A stretch of DNA of 64,000 nt from Gluconobacter vitians (GTDB taxonomy: Bacteria > Pseudomonadota > Alphaproteobacteria > Acetobacterales > Acetobacteraceae), in the NCBI RefSeq assembly GCF_015244565.1, contig NZ_JABCQG010000001.1:1-64000 (forward strand). The letters run 5' to 3'. The notes below the pieces were generated by a model that was given only the letters and a program-made list of their open reading frames with translations, did no database searches and was not told where the DNA came from. This document shows, in pieces, positions 30,353-38,730 of the stretch. A program made the translations under genes and the position numbers. How positions within the stretch are numbered: the first letter of the stretch is position 1; the number at the start of each line of letters is the position of its first letter.

Positions 30353-31021
30353 CGCAGGGTTTGCGTGAAAACCTATTTTGTCCCGAAGAAAAACGGCCAG
30401 CCTGTCGGCATCATGACGGTTGATGCGGCTGCCTGTGAGATGTGCCACGCCGATGGCCGGAACGCCCCAAATCTGGCCTTCCCGAGCAAGCACATCCGGC
30501 CGGCGCGAATGCTCTTTTCGTAAAACCGGCAGTCCCTGAGCCAAAGCCTCAAAAGTCCCAAGACCAATGACGAGGATCATGCGGGGGCACAGAGCCTTCA
30601 CAATCTCCTCGCATTTCTCCAGTGAGAAGCGCTCAAGCTCCTTGCGGACCGGGCGTGGAATCCGTCGCCATGCAGTCATCGAAGGCGCACGAAAGAAGAC
30701 AAGATTCAGCCCGGTGCATTGGTCCAGATCTTCGACGCCGAAGATCTTGCGGATTGCGCGCGCCAGCGGCCATGGTGCTGCTGCAAATTCAAATCGCGTC
30801 GGCCATGAGGTATGCTGGCCTTCGGCGAGACCATCCAGCGCATCCTGACCGCGTCCACCCGGCTGAAAGCCGATGAAAAGAATATCGGGACAGGGGCGCG
30901 GTGGACCGTAGAGAATACGGTAACCCAGCGCAGCCTGTCCCATTTCGGGCGCAAGCCTTGCATACAGGGCTTCGGTTTCCCGATAGATCTTCTGGACCAG
31001 CAATGCCGGTCCATCCGTCAC
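30332..31021 (-). CDS. Uracil-DNA glycosylase-like superfamily protein
   Basis: A protein of about 229 residues with segments typical of UDG-like folds: a Gly/Pro loop after a hydrophobic strand (DILFIGFQPGGRG), GLNLVFFRAP and a later HLTGSR following a strand (VPAIGVAHLTGSR). The start is uncertain: GTG at 31021 overlaps the purD stop as GTGA, while GTG at 31057 would extend it by 12 residues. Its 3' end overlaps the convergent SBP gene by 21 bases. Enzyme activity is not certain. Confidence 0.5.
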   Translation of the reverse strand: MTDGPALLVQKIYRETEALYARLAPEMGQAALGYRILYGPPRPCPDILFIGFQPGGRGQDALDGLAEGQHTSWPTRFEFAAAPWPLARAIRKIFGVEDLDQCTGLNLVFFRAPSMTAWRRIPRPVRKELERFSLEKCEEIVKALCPRMILVIGLGTFEALAQGLPVLRKEHSRRPDVLAREGQIWGVPAIGVAHLTGSRINRHDADRLAVFLRDKIGFHANPASLHPDM

Positions 31022-32247
31022 AGGCCGATATCGCTGCGGAATATCTTGTCCTCCCACTGAATTGCGGACGCGCCTTCATAGGCCAGCTTCCGGGCTTCTT
31101 CAGGCGTCGCAGCCTTCGCGCAGACCGTCAGCACGCGCCCGCCATCCGCGACCAGAATGCCATCGACCAGCTTTGTTCCGGCATGGAAGACCGAGACGCC
31201 CGGAACGGCTTCGGCGCGTTCGATCCCGCTGATCCGGCCACCCTTTTTCGGAGCGTCCGGATAGCCGTTCGCAGCCAGAACCAGCGAGATCGAGTGCTCG
31301 TCGGAAAATTCTGCCGCTGCGTGTTCGAGACTGCCCTGCGCCAGAGCGGCGAGGATCGGAAGCAGGTCCGATTTCAGACGGATCAGCAGGGCCTGCGCTT
31401 CCGGATCGCCAAAGCGGACATTGTATTCGATCAGCTTCGGCCCTTCGCTCGTTAGCATCAGCCCGGCGAAGATCACGCCCCGGAACGGCGTGCCACGGCG
31501 GACCATCTCGGCCAGCATGGGGCGCACCATGATGTCGAGGGCCTTTTCCTGCATCTCGCGCCCGAAAGCGGGGGGCGGGGAAATCGCACCCATGCCGCCG
31601 GTGTTTGGGCCGGTATCGCCGTCACCGAGGCGCTTGTGATCGCGTGCGGCCCCGATGAGCACGGCCTTGTCGTCCGAGCAGAACGCGAAGAGCGAGACTT
31701 CCTCGCCCACCAGACATTCCTCGATCACGAGTGGCATGCCGAGCCTGCGGATGGCGTCTTCGGCTTCTTCCACGCTCTGGGCCACGACGACGCCCTTGCC
31801 GCCAGCCAGACCGTCCGCCTTGATGACGATCGGTGCGCCACGACGACGCACGAACTCGATGGCCGGGGCTTCCTCTTCAAAGCGCTCCCAGCGTGCCGTC
31901 GGAATGCCAGCCGCGTCCGCCACGTCCTTCGTGAACGCCTTGCTACCTTCCAGCAGGGCCGCAGCCTTCGTCGGACCCGCGCACGGAATGCCCGCTTCGG
32001 CGCAGGCATCCGCCAGACCGGCCACAAGCGGCGCTTCCGGACCGGGCACGATCAGATCGATCTTCTGCTCCTGCGCGAACTGCACCAGCCCTGCGACATC
32101 ATCGGCTTTCAGCGGAACGAGCGTTGCGACCGATGCCATGCCGGGATTGCCCGGTGCCGCATAAAGGGCGGTCAGCCCCGGTGAGCGCGCAAGACATGTA
32201 GCCAGGGCATGTTCACGCCCTCCGGACCCGACCAGCAAAACGCGCAT
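31018..32247 (-). CDS. purD: Phosphoribosylamine-glycine ligase (GARS)
   Basis: A 409-residue ATP-grasp enzyme for the second step of purine synthesis. The N-terminal domain (MRVLLVGSGGREHALA), VPGPEAPLVAGLADAC, the ATP-grasp region APIVIKADGLAGGKGVVVA, and FDGVIFAGLM-type FRGVIFAGLMLTSEGPKLIEYNVRFGDPE are all present. Length is normal. It is transcribed together with the UDG-like gene and is divergent from xseA. Confidence 0.96.
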   Translation of the reverse strand: MRVLLVGSGGREHALATCLARSPGLTALYAAPGNPGMASVATLVPLKADDVAGLVQFAQEQKIDLIVPGPEAPLVAGLADACAEAGIPCAGPTKAAALLEGSKAFTKDVADAAGIPTARWERFEEEAPAIEFVRRRGAPIVIKADGLAGGKGVVVAQSVEEAEDAIRRLGMPLVIEECLVGEEVSLFAFCSDDKAVLIGAARDHKRLGDGDTGPNTGGMGAISPPPAFGREMQEKALDIMVRPMLAEMVRRGTPFRGVIFAGLMLTSEGPKLIEYNVRFGDPEAQALLIRLKSDLLPILAALAQGSLEHAAAEFSDEHSISLVLAANGYPDAPKKGGRISGIERAEAVPGVSVFHAGTKLVDGILVADGGRVLTVCAKAATPEEARKLAYEGASAIQWEDKIFRSDIGL

Positions 32248-32313
32248 TCCGCTTATCCTTTATTATGCAATCGTGGGCTTCGTTTGACGGCGTGCGTAGC
32301 ATAGACTGGAGGC

Positions 32314-33867
32314 ATGATGGAGAGTGATGGCGCATCGATCCGCGGGAATGTTCCGCAATATTCGGTTTCCGAGATTTCTGGGGCGATCAAACGCACGCTG
32401 GAGAGCGGATTCGGCCGCGTGCGCGTCCGCGGTGAGGTCACGGAACTCAAGCGCTATCCCTCCGGGCATGTTTATCTGTCGCTCAAGGATGAAGGCGGCA
32501 AGATCGCCGGTGTGATCTGGCGTGGCAGCGTCTCACGTCTCGGCATGGCGCCGGAGAACGGCAACGAGGTCATCGCGACCGGACGTGTGTCGGCTTACGG
32601 TGAGCGTTCCAGTTATCAGCTCATCATCGACCGCATGGAGTTCGCGGGCGAGGGGGCTCTGCTCGCCAATATCGAGCGCCTGCGCCGCAAACTGCTCGAA
32701 GAGGGGCTGTTCGAGCCCGAGCGCAAGAAGGCCATTCCGTTCCTGCCGTCTCTGGTGGGCGTCATCACATCGCGTTCTGGCGCGGTGTTGCACGACATCA
32801 TTACGACGATCAGCCGCCGCTTCCCGCGGGATGTGCTGCTTTGGCCGGTTCCGGTTCAGGGTGAAGGCGCGGCCGCGCAGATCGCCGCTGCCATTGAAGG
32901 CATGTCTGTCCGTCGCCCCCGCACGCCGGACGTTTTGATCGTCGCGCGTGGCGGTGGCTCGCTTGAAGACTTGATGGCCTTCAATGACGAGCGCGTCCTG
33001 CGTGCTGTGGCGAACTGCCCGGTGCCGATCATTTCCGCTATCGGCCATGAAACCGACACCACGCTGATCGATCTCGTCTCGGACCGTCGTGCGCCCACAC
33101 CGACCGCTGCCGCCGAAATGGCCGTGCCCCTGCGCTCGGAAATGGTCGCGGACATGGCGCATCGCAATGCGCGTCTGACAGGTGCGCTCACCCGCATTAT
33201 CCAGACGGCCCGTGCGCGACTGGATCAGGCCGCCGCCCGTCTGCCCGATCTGCCGGGTCTGCTGGATTCCGCCCGGATGCGTCTGGACGATCGGGGCCAG
33301 CGGCTCGATCTGGCATTGCCGTCCTTTGTCATGCGGGTTCGTAACCGGCTCGATGCTCCGGGAATGCATCTGCCGTCACCGGAGCTTCTGATCGGGCGCA
33401 GTTGCGCACGGTTGCAGGCCCTGCGGCTGCCCGCGCCCGAGCTTCTCGTCAGCCGCGCCCGCGCCCGCCTGACAGCACCCGCGACCCATCTTCCCAGCCC
33501 GGAACTCTTGATCGAGCGTCGCCGGGCCGCGCTGCGTCTGGTTTCTGGCGAACTGGAGACAGCTTGGCAGCGCGCGCTCCAGACCTTCCAGCTCCGGACG
33601 GAGCGTCAGCGCCTGTCGCCCGATATTCTCAGAAGCGCCATCCGTCTCCAGCAGGCCCGGCTTCAGGGACTGGGCAGCCATCTTGAGGCCGTCTCTCCCC
33701 GCACCATTCTCAGTCGGGGCTATGTCCTGGTGCAGGATGTGAACGGGCAGCCCGTCACGAGTGCGGAGGCCCGTCCTGTTGCGGATCGCGTCGTTCTGTC
33801 TTTCGCTGACGGTGATCGTGGGGCAAGACTGGACAGCCTGTCGCCGCAGGGCGATCTTGGGCTGTAA
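32314..33867 (+). CDS. xseA: Exonuclease VII large subunit
   Basis: A 517-residue subunit of the ssDNA exonuclease. The N-terminal OB fold (VRVRGEVTELKRYPSGHVYLSLKDE) and the catalytic core with GVITSRSGAVLHDI and VARGGGSLEDLMAFNDE, then SAIGHETDTTLID, are intact. The C-terminal half, normally a long coiled coil, contains about five copies of a near-21-residue unit with LPSPELLI or LPAPELLV cores (around residues 300-410). GGAGG lies one base before the first ATG and four before a second at 32317. Confidence 0.93.
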   Translation: MMESDGASIRGNVPQYSVSEISGAIKRTLESGFGRVRVRGEVTELKRYPSGHVYLSLKDEGGKIAGVIWRGSVSRLGMAPENGNEVIATGRVSAYGERSSYQLIIDRMEFAGEGALLANIERLRRKLLEEGLFEPERKKAIPFLPSLVGVITSRSGAVLHDIITTISRRFPRDVLLWPVPVQGEGAAAQIAAAIEGMSVRRPRTPDVLIVARGGGSLEDLMAFNDERVLRAVANCPVPIISAIGHETDTTLIDLVSDRRAPTPTAAAEMAVPLRSEMVADMAHRNARLTGALTRIIQTARARLDQAAARLPDLPGLLDSARMRLDDRGQRLDLALPSFVMRVRNRLDAPGMHLPSPELLIGRSCARLQALRLPAPELLVSRARARLTAPATHLPSPELLIERRRAALRLVSGELETAWQRALQTFQLRTERQRLSPDILRSAIRLQQARLQGLGSHLEAVSPRTILSRGYVLVQDVNGQPVTSAEARPVADRVVLSFADGDRGARLDSLSPQGDLGL

Positions 33868-33903
33868 ATCTTTCATCCACCCGATCTGTGATCCGGAGTC
33901 TGC

Positions 33904-34266
33904 ATGCGTTCGTTCTGGTTGAGTCTCGTTGCCCTGCCGCTGCTTGCAGCCTGTGCCCAGCAGCCGACGGCGCCAGCGCGTCCTGCGGGCTCGCCTCCGA
34001 CGCAGGCCAGGATCCCGCCGCAGGATTTTGCGCCCGGTCTGGTCGAAGAAACCTCTGAGGATGGCAAGAAGAAGCTGTTCAACGATCCTTCAGCGCCGCT
34101 CAACACACCGCTTTGTGGAGCAGCCCTTCAGGAACAGGCCCAGGCGGCCGGAGCCATCTATCCGCAGAGCCTGGCCAGCACGAGTTCCTGCCCGCGCAAT
34201 GCCTGTTTCCAGCCGCTGACCGGGACCTATATCGCGGCAACGGGAGCCCAGAGCGTCTGCCGCTAA
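33904..34266 (+). CDS. Small outer-membrane-type lipoprotein
   Basis: A 120-residue protein with lipoprotein signal RSFWLSLVALPLLAAC (lipobox Cys near residue 17), a Pro/Ala/Gln linker and a C-terminal region with four Cys (PLCGAAL, SSCPRNACF, QSVCR). No named family is recognised. It is 36 bases downstream of xseA and ends before a strong terminator. Confidence 0.6.
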   Translation: MRSFWLSLVALPLLAACAQQPTAPARPAGSPPTQARIPPQDFAPGLVEETSEDGKKKLFNDPSAPLNTPLCGAALQEQAQAAGAIYPQSLASTSSCPRNACFQPLTGTYIAATGAQSVCR

Positions 34267-34295
34267 AGCACTCGCTGGGCTGACAGTCCCAAATA

Positions 34296-34330
34296 AAAAG
34301 GCCGGTCGGGACATCCCGACCGGCCTTTTT
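34296..34330. terminator. Bidirectional terminator between lipoprotein gene and rne
   Basis: Five A, then GGCCGGTCGGG, loop ACAT, CCCGACCGGCC and five T. The A and T flanks make it work in both directions, serving the convergent lipoprotein and rne transcripts. Confidence 0.95.
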
Positions 34331-34355
34331 CATGCTTGCAGAACACGCTGACGGA

Positions 34356-37139
34356 TCAGCGCTTCCACCAGCCGACACGACGCTTTGGTGGTGCGACTTC
34401 GTCGATGTTCACCGGCTGAAGGACGTTCCCTTCATCAGTCGGGGCCTCGGCCTGCTTGGCCTTTGTGGTCCGACGGGTGCGGGTCCGCTTCGGCTTAACA
34501 GCTTCCTCGGCAGCAGGCTCTGCCGGAGCAACAGGGGCCGCTTCAGCAGCAGGCTCGGTAACGGGAGTCTCGGCTTCCTCAGTCTTTGCCTTCGATGTGC
34601 GGCGTGTCCGCGTCCTGCGGGGCTTGGGAGCCTCTTCGGCTACGGGCTCTTCAGCAACCGGGGCCGGGGCGGCCTCGGCCGCAGGAGCTTCGACAGCCGT
34701 CTCGGCAGGAGCGGCGTCCGTTTCCCTGGCGCGGGCCGGACGACGGCCGCGACCACGGCGGGGCTTGGGAGCTTCCTCGGCAGCCGGTTCCTCGACGACA
34801 ACGGTCGTTTCGAGAGCAGGCGTGTGCGCGATCTCGATTTCCGTCGGCGTGTTGATGCCGGTCTGGAGAGCCTGGGTCGTGCCCTCGAACTCCGCCTGCT
34901 CGATCACATCAAAGATGTCGAAGCTGCCACCGAACGGATCAGCCGGGGTCGGACCCGTGTAGCGACGCTGTGCCGGACGCTCCTCGCGCTCTTCACGGCG
35001 TGGCGTACGGTTTGCGGCTGCCGGCGCGGTGCTGCGCCGGGGCGCCACATCCCGTGTCTCGGACACGGGTTCCGCAACGGTCGTGTCGGAGCCTTCGGTT
35101 TCCTTGACGATACGCTTGAAGCGGGTGCGACGACGGCCCGGAATGATGCCGTTCTCGTCAGCCTGTTCCGGCGCAGGAGCCTCGCGGGTTTCGGAAACAG
35201 GAGCTGCCTGCTGCGTCTCCACGGCCGACACATCCCCGTTCTGCTCCCGACGGCCACCGCGACGGCGACGGCGACGGCGGCGACGGCCACCATTATTTTC
35301 CTCGTCGCCTTCGGAGGCCACGACGTCTTCGATGATTTCCGCATCGACAACCGGCGTTTCCGTCCGCAGAGCGACCGGAGCAGGAGCCTGTTCCTCGATA
35401 ATCTCGATCGTGCGAACATTCTCCGGAGCACGCTCGATCTGACGCTCGGGAGCAGCGGTCTGGGCCTTCAGGCGCTCGATGCGCATGTCAGCCGCGGCAA
35501 GGTTCTCTTCCGTGCGGAAAACCACCTGCATGCGGTGATGGCGTTCGATATCCGCCAGCCAGGAACGCTTGTGATTGAGGATGTAGAGCGCGATGTCCGA
35601 ACCCACATAGACTTCGATCTCGGCTGAACGCTGGCGTGCGCCTTCCTCGTCGATGGCGCGGAGGACGTGCAGGGCCGAGCTTTCCGTTCCACGGATGAAG
35701 CCGGTGCCCTGACAATGCGGGCAGGGGGTGAGAACGGACTCCGCAATGGACGGACGCAGGCGCTGGCGGGACATTTCCAGCAGACCGAAATGGGAGATGT
35801 GTCCGACCTGGATGCGGGCGCGGTCGGAGCGCAGGGCTTCCTTGAGGCGCTTTTCCACCTGTCCGTTGTGACGGCGGCTTTCCATGTCGATAAAGTCGAT
35901 CACGACCAGACCGGCCAGATCACGCAGACGCAGCTGGCGGGCAACTTCCTCGGCGGCTTCGAGGTTTGTGCGCAGGGCCGTTTCCTCGATGTTGCGCTGC
36001 GAGGTGGACTTGCCGGAGTTCACGTCGATGGCGACGAGGGCTTCGGTCTGGTTGATGACCAGATAGCCACCGGACGGCAGACGGGCCGTCGGCGAGAACA
36101 TCGCGTCCAGATGGCCTTCGACATTGTAGCGGGCGAACAGGCTCTGGCCACGGTTCTGCCAGAGCTTCACCTTGTTGGCGTTGCTCGGCATCAGCAGGCG
36201 CATGAACTCGCGCGCGCTCTTCCAGGCCGCTTCACCATCCACCAGGATATCTTCGATGTCCTTGGAATACAGGTCACGGATGACGCGCTTGATGAGGCTT
36301 GCTTCCTCATAGACCAGCGTCGGTGCGACCGAGGATAGGGCGTGGGAGCGGATGTCGTCCCAGAGCTGGAGCAGATATTCGCAGTCGCGCGTTACTTCCG
36401 CAGCCGGTCGGCCTGCACCAGCCGTGCGGACGATCATCGCCATGGATTTCGGCAGGTCCAGCTCCGCGATAATGTCGCGCAGGCGACGGCGATCGGAATC
36501 GGACGTGATCTTGCGCGAAACGCCACCGCCACGCAGGGCGTTGGGCATCAGGACACAGTAGCGGCCGGCCAGGGAGATATAGGTGGTCAGGGCCGCGCCC
36601 TTGTTACCACGCTCTTCCTTGACGACCTGCACCAGCAGCACCTGACGGCGGCGGATGACTTCCTGGATCTTGTAGTTGCGCAGAAAACGGGCCGTGCGGC
36701 GCGACGATGCGCTTTCCTCACCCGTATCGTGCTCGCCACCGACGGTTTCGGGCGCGCGACGGTCATGGTTGTCGCCGTCTTCGCTGTCCGTGACCTCTTC
36801 GGCAACCGTTTCGGCCTCGCCATCATCGGAAGCATCACCGCGCTCGGCAATTTCCTCTTCCTGGAGCGCGATGAGCTTCTCGCGGTCTGCGACAGGGATC
36901 TGGAAATAGTCGGGGTGGATTTCGCTGAAGGCGAGGAAGCCGTGGCGATTGCCGCCATATTCGACGAAAGCGGCCTGAAGGCTCGGCTCTACGCGAATGA
37001 CCTTGGCAAGATAGATATTGCCCTTGAGCTGCTTCTTGGTCGATGTCTCGACGTCGTAATCTTCGACGCGGTCACCATCCATGACCACAACACGCGTTTC
37101 TTCCGCGTGTGTGGTGTCGATGAGCATACGCTTGGTCAT
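34356..37139 (-). CDS. rne: Ribonuclease E
   Basis: A 927-residue endoribonuclease and degradosome scaffold. The S1 domain (KGNIYLAKVIRVEPSLQAAFVEYGGNRHGFL) is split by an acidic insert (about residues 100-150). The catalytic aspartates lie in VAIDVNSGK (Asp372) and VVIDFIDM (Asp415). The Zn-link is CPHCQG (473-476). The C-terminal 400 residues are low-complexity Ala/Pro/Arg/Glu and include several runs of Arg, probable RNA and partner-binding segments. The start MTKRMLIDTTH at 37139 is the family start; the frame continues upstream to 37235 without support. Confidence 0.95.
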   Translation of the reverse strand: MTKRMLIDTTHAEETRVVVMDGDRVEDYDVETSTKKQLKGNIYLAKVIRVEPSLQAAFVEYGGNRHGFLAFSEIHPDYFQIPVADREKLIALQEEEIAERGDASDDGEAETVAEEVTDSEDGDNHDRRAPETVGGEHDTGEESASSRRTARFLRNYKIQEVIRRRQVLLVQVVKEERGNKGAALTTYISLAGRYCVLMPNALRGGGVSRKITSDSDRRRLRDIIAELDLPKSMAMIVRTAGAGRPAAEVTRDCEYLLQLWDDIRSHALSSVAPTLVYEEASLIKRVIRDLYSKDIEDILVDGEAAWKSAREFMRLLMPSNANKVKLWQNRGQSLFARYNVEGHLDAMFSPTARLPSGGYLVINQTEALVAIDVNSGKSTSQRNIEETALRTNLEAAEEVARQLRLRDLAGLVVIDFIDMESRRHNGQVEKRLKEALRSDRARIQVGHISHFGLLEMSRQRLRPSIAESVLTPCPHCQGTGFIRGTESSALHVLRAIDEEGARQRSAEIEVYVGSDIALYILNHKRSWLADIERHHRMQVVFRTEENLAAADMRIERLKAQTAAPERQIERAPENVRTIEIIEEQAPAPVALRTETPVVDAEIIEDVVASEGDEENNGGRRRRRRRRRGGRREQNGDVSAVETQQAAPVSETREAPAPEQADENGIIPGRRRTRFKRIVKETEGSDTTVAEPVSETRDVAPRRSTAPAAANRTPRREEREERPAQRRYTGPTPADPFGGSFDIFDVIEQAEFEGTTQALQTGINTPTEIEIAHTPALETTVVVEEPAAEEAPKPRRGRGRRPARARETDAAPAETAVEAPAAEAAPAPVAEEPVAEEAPKPRRTRTRRTSKAKTEEAETPVTEPAAEAAPVAPAEPAAEEAVKPKRTRTRRTTKAKQAEAPTDEGNVLQPVNIDEVAPPKRRVGWWKR

Positions 37140-37697
37140 GGAAAACTGAACTCCACGACGCTCCGCGATGGCTGCCTTGGCCGGGGGGAGCGTCAGATTG
37201 TGTGGGGTGGAGGGAACGGCGCAGTCCGAACGCACAGCGGCGGGACACGTTGGGTCCCGTTCCGGTGATGTTGCTGGCTGCGAGCACGTTGAGTGACATT
37301 CGTCCCCTGAACAGACGGCCGGTCCAGAGTCTGGAGCCGGATGAAAAACCTGATCCGGACGGGCGGCTGGCCTGTACCGGAATCCATAAGATCGCCAGTT
37401 CGGTCCGGTCAGGACAGGGTGCGGAGGGCTAGTCGCGCATCTGTCAAACGACGGGACGTCGTGGCGGAGAGACAGGGAAAGGCGGGAGCGGTACGGGAAA
37501 GGCTTGAGCCCGTGTCCGGTCGGACCGCACTTTACAGGTCCCTGTCACGCAGGATGACCGAAACCGCCCCCCGTGGCAAGCGCGGCGTTTTTCATTTGCC
37601 CGTGCGCTGTTTTGCAGACACTTCATGCCATGTTCCTGACAGGGTTTTGTGCTGTATGATCGCCCCGTTATTCACCGCCGAACGCTGGGAACAAGGG
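37140..37697. promoter_or_regulatory. 557-bp divergent region between rne and the amidase
   Basis: No gene is supported here. The length is unusual and would hold a long structured rne leader, as RNase E mRNA often has for autoregulation, and the amidase promoter. A weak plus-strand promoter (TTCCTG 37633-37638, 16 bp, TATGAT 37655-37660) lies 38 bases before the amidase ATG. I could not find a clear rne promoter by eye. Confidence 0.4.
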
Positions 37698-38522
37698 ATG
37701 CTGACGCGACGCACACTGGTAAGTGGTCTTTCGGGGCTGCCGTTGCTGACTCCCGTTGCGGCATTCGGGCGCCATCCGCTGCATAAGAAACTGTCCGCAC
37801 CCGCCGTGCATCGCGGGGCCGCACCTCCGAAGCCGCTCGTCATGCTGGATCCCGGTCACGGCGGAAAAGATCCTGGCGCGATCGGGATTTCCGGTACCTA
37901 TGAAAAGCATATCTCGGAAGCCGCAGCCTCCGAACTCAGCCGCCAGCTTCTCGCGTCCGGTCAGTACCGTGTTGCCATGACCCGCTCGGAAGACCGGTTC
38001 ATCCCACTGGAAGGGCGCGTTGAACTGGCCCAGCGGCATCAGGCGCATCTCTTCATCTCCATGCATGCCGATGCTTTGCATGACAGGGATGTGCGCGGGG
38101 CGAGCGTTTATACGCTGTCCAGCGGGGCCTCGGATGCGCAGACCGCCTCTCTTGCGCGCACGGAAAACAGTGCGGACCGTTTTGCCGGACCGGCCTTTCA
38201 CGGGATGTCGCCGGATGTACAACAGATCCTGGCCAGTCTTGTTTCCGAAGAGACGCGTCGTGGCTCCGCGCATATGGCGGCAAGCATTGTCAATTCGTTC
38301 CGGAACAGGATTGGTCTGCTGACCCATCCGTCACGTCATGCGGCTTTTGTGGTCCTGAAATCGTCTGAAATTCCATCGGTGCTGGTGGAAATGGGGTTCA
38401 TGTCCAACCGGCTGGACGAGGCGGCGCTGCGTCAGGCCGTGCATCGCACGCAGGTCGCCAGCGCCCTGAAAACGGCGATAGACCGTTATTTTGCCTCCCA
38501 TCCGGGCATCATGACCGGCTGA
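37698..38522 (+). CDS. N-acetylmuramoyl-L-alanine amidase (AmiC-type)
   Basis: A 274-residue cell-wall amidase of the zinc Amidase_3 type. The catalytic domain starts with VMLDPGHGGKDPGAIG (His, then Glu later in TYEKHISE), continues with FISMHADAL and ends with PSVLVEMGFMSN, the second zinc Glu. The N-terminus TRRTLVSGLSGLPLL looks like a Tat signal, as in AmiA and AmiC. It cleaves peptides from glycan strands during division. The ATG at 37698 fits the promoter noted upstream; 37656 is an alternative. Confidence 0.88.
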   Translation: MLTRRTLVSGLSGLPLLTPVAAFGRHPLHKKLSAPAVHRGAAPPKPLVMLDPGHGGKDPGAIGISGTYEKHISEAAASELSRQLLASGQYRVAMTRSEDRFIPLEGRVELAQRHQAHLFISMHADALHDRDVRGASVYTLSSGASDAQTASLARTENSADRFAGPAFHGMSPDVQQILASLVSEETRRGSAHMAASIVNSFRNRIGLLTHPSRHAAFVVLKSSEIPSVLVEMGFMSNRLDEAALRQAVHRTQVASALKTAIDRYFASHPGIMTG

Positions 38523-38551
38523 TCTGATATTTCTGCAATGAAGGCTTCACG

Positions 38552-38572
38552 GTCATGCGGGTTGCGCATGAC
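38552..38572. repeat. 8-bp inverted repeat upstream of the leu leader
   Basis: GTCATGCG and CGCATGAC flank a five-base loop (GGTTG). There is no T-run. It sits between the amidase stop and the leader peptide, so it may be an operator or part of the leuA leader RNA. Confidence 0.35.
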
Positions 38573-38598
38573 GAAAGAATCGGTCATTTAACGCAGCC

Positions 38599-38643
38599 AT
38601 GACGTTTCTTTCGATCCTCTCGCTTCGACTTATCGGCCCCTGA
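38599..38643 (+). CDS. leuL: Leucine-rich leader peptide of leuA
   Basis: A 14-codon frame encodes MTFLSILSLRLIGP and stop. It has four Leu (CTT, CTC, CTT, CTT) and two Ile codons within the first 12, far above chance. It lies 88 bases before leuA, and its stop codon falls inside the first arm of a hairpin that competes with a second one. This is the layout of ribosome-stalling attenuation for branched-chain amino acid genes. The ribosome site is weak, so the call rests on composition and context. Confidence 0.55.
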   Translation: MTFLSILSLRLIGP

Positions 38644-38710
38644 ACGCCTTTCCAAGGCGGACAGCGCTCCGTTGCGTTCAGGGGATGACAGACAAAAAAC
38701 TTTCCTGAAC
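38637..38710 (+). promoter_or_regulatory. leuA attenuator with mutually exclusive hairpins
   Basis: CCCCTGAACGC (38637-38647) can pair with GCGTTCAGGGG (38674-38684). Part of the second arm, GTTCAGG (38676-38682), can instead pair with CCTGAAC (38704-38710). A nested CGCCTT/AAGGCG hairpin (38645-38659) adds a third state. A ribosome stalled on the leader Leu codons would block arm one and favour the second pairing. No T-run follows, so the output is probably translational or Rho-linked. Confidence 0.5.
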
Positions 38711-38730
38711 CAGACGAGACGATCACAATC

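Noticed and set aside
32248-32313. A purD-type regulatory RNA motif upstream of purD
   Set aside because: The gap to xseA is only 66 bases and no convincing paired structure is visible.
34500-35300. Repetitive Ala/Pro/Arg/Glu coding region in rne as a tandem repeat
   Set aside because: It is low-complexity coding sequence of the RNase E C-terminal scaffold with no fixed repeat unit at DNA level.
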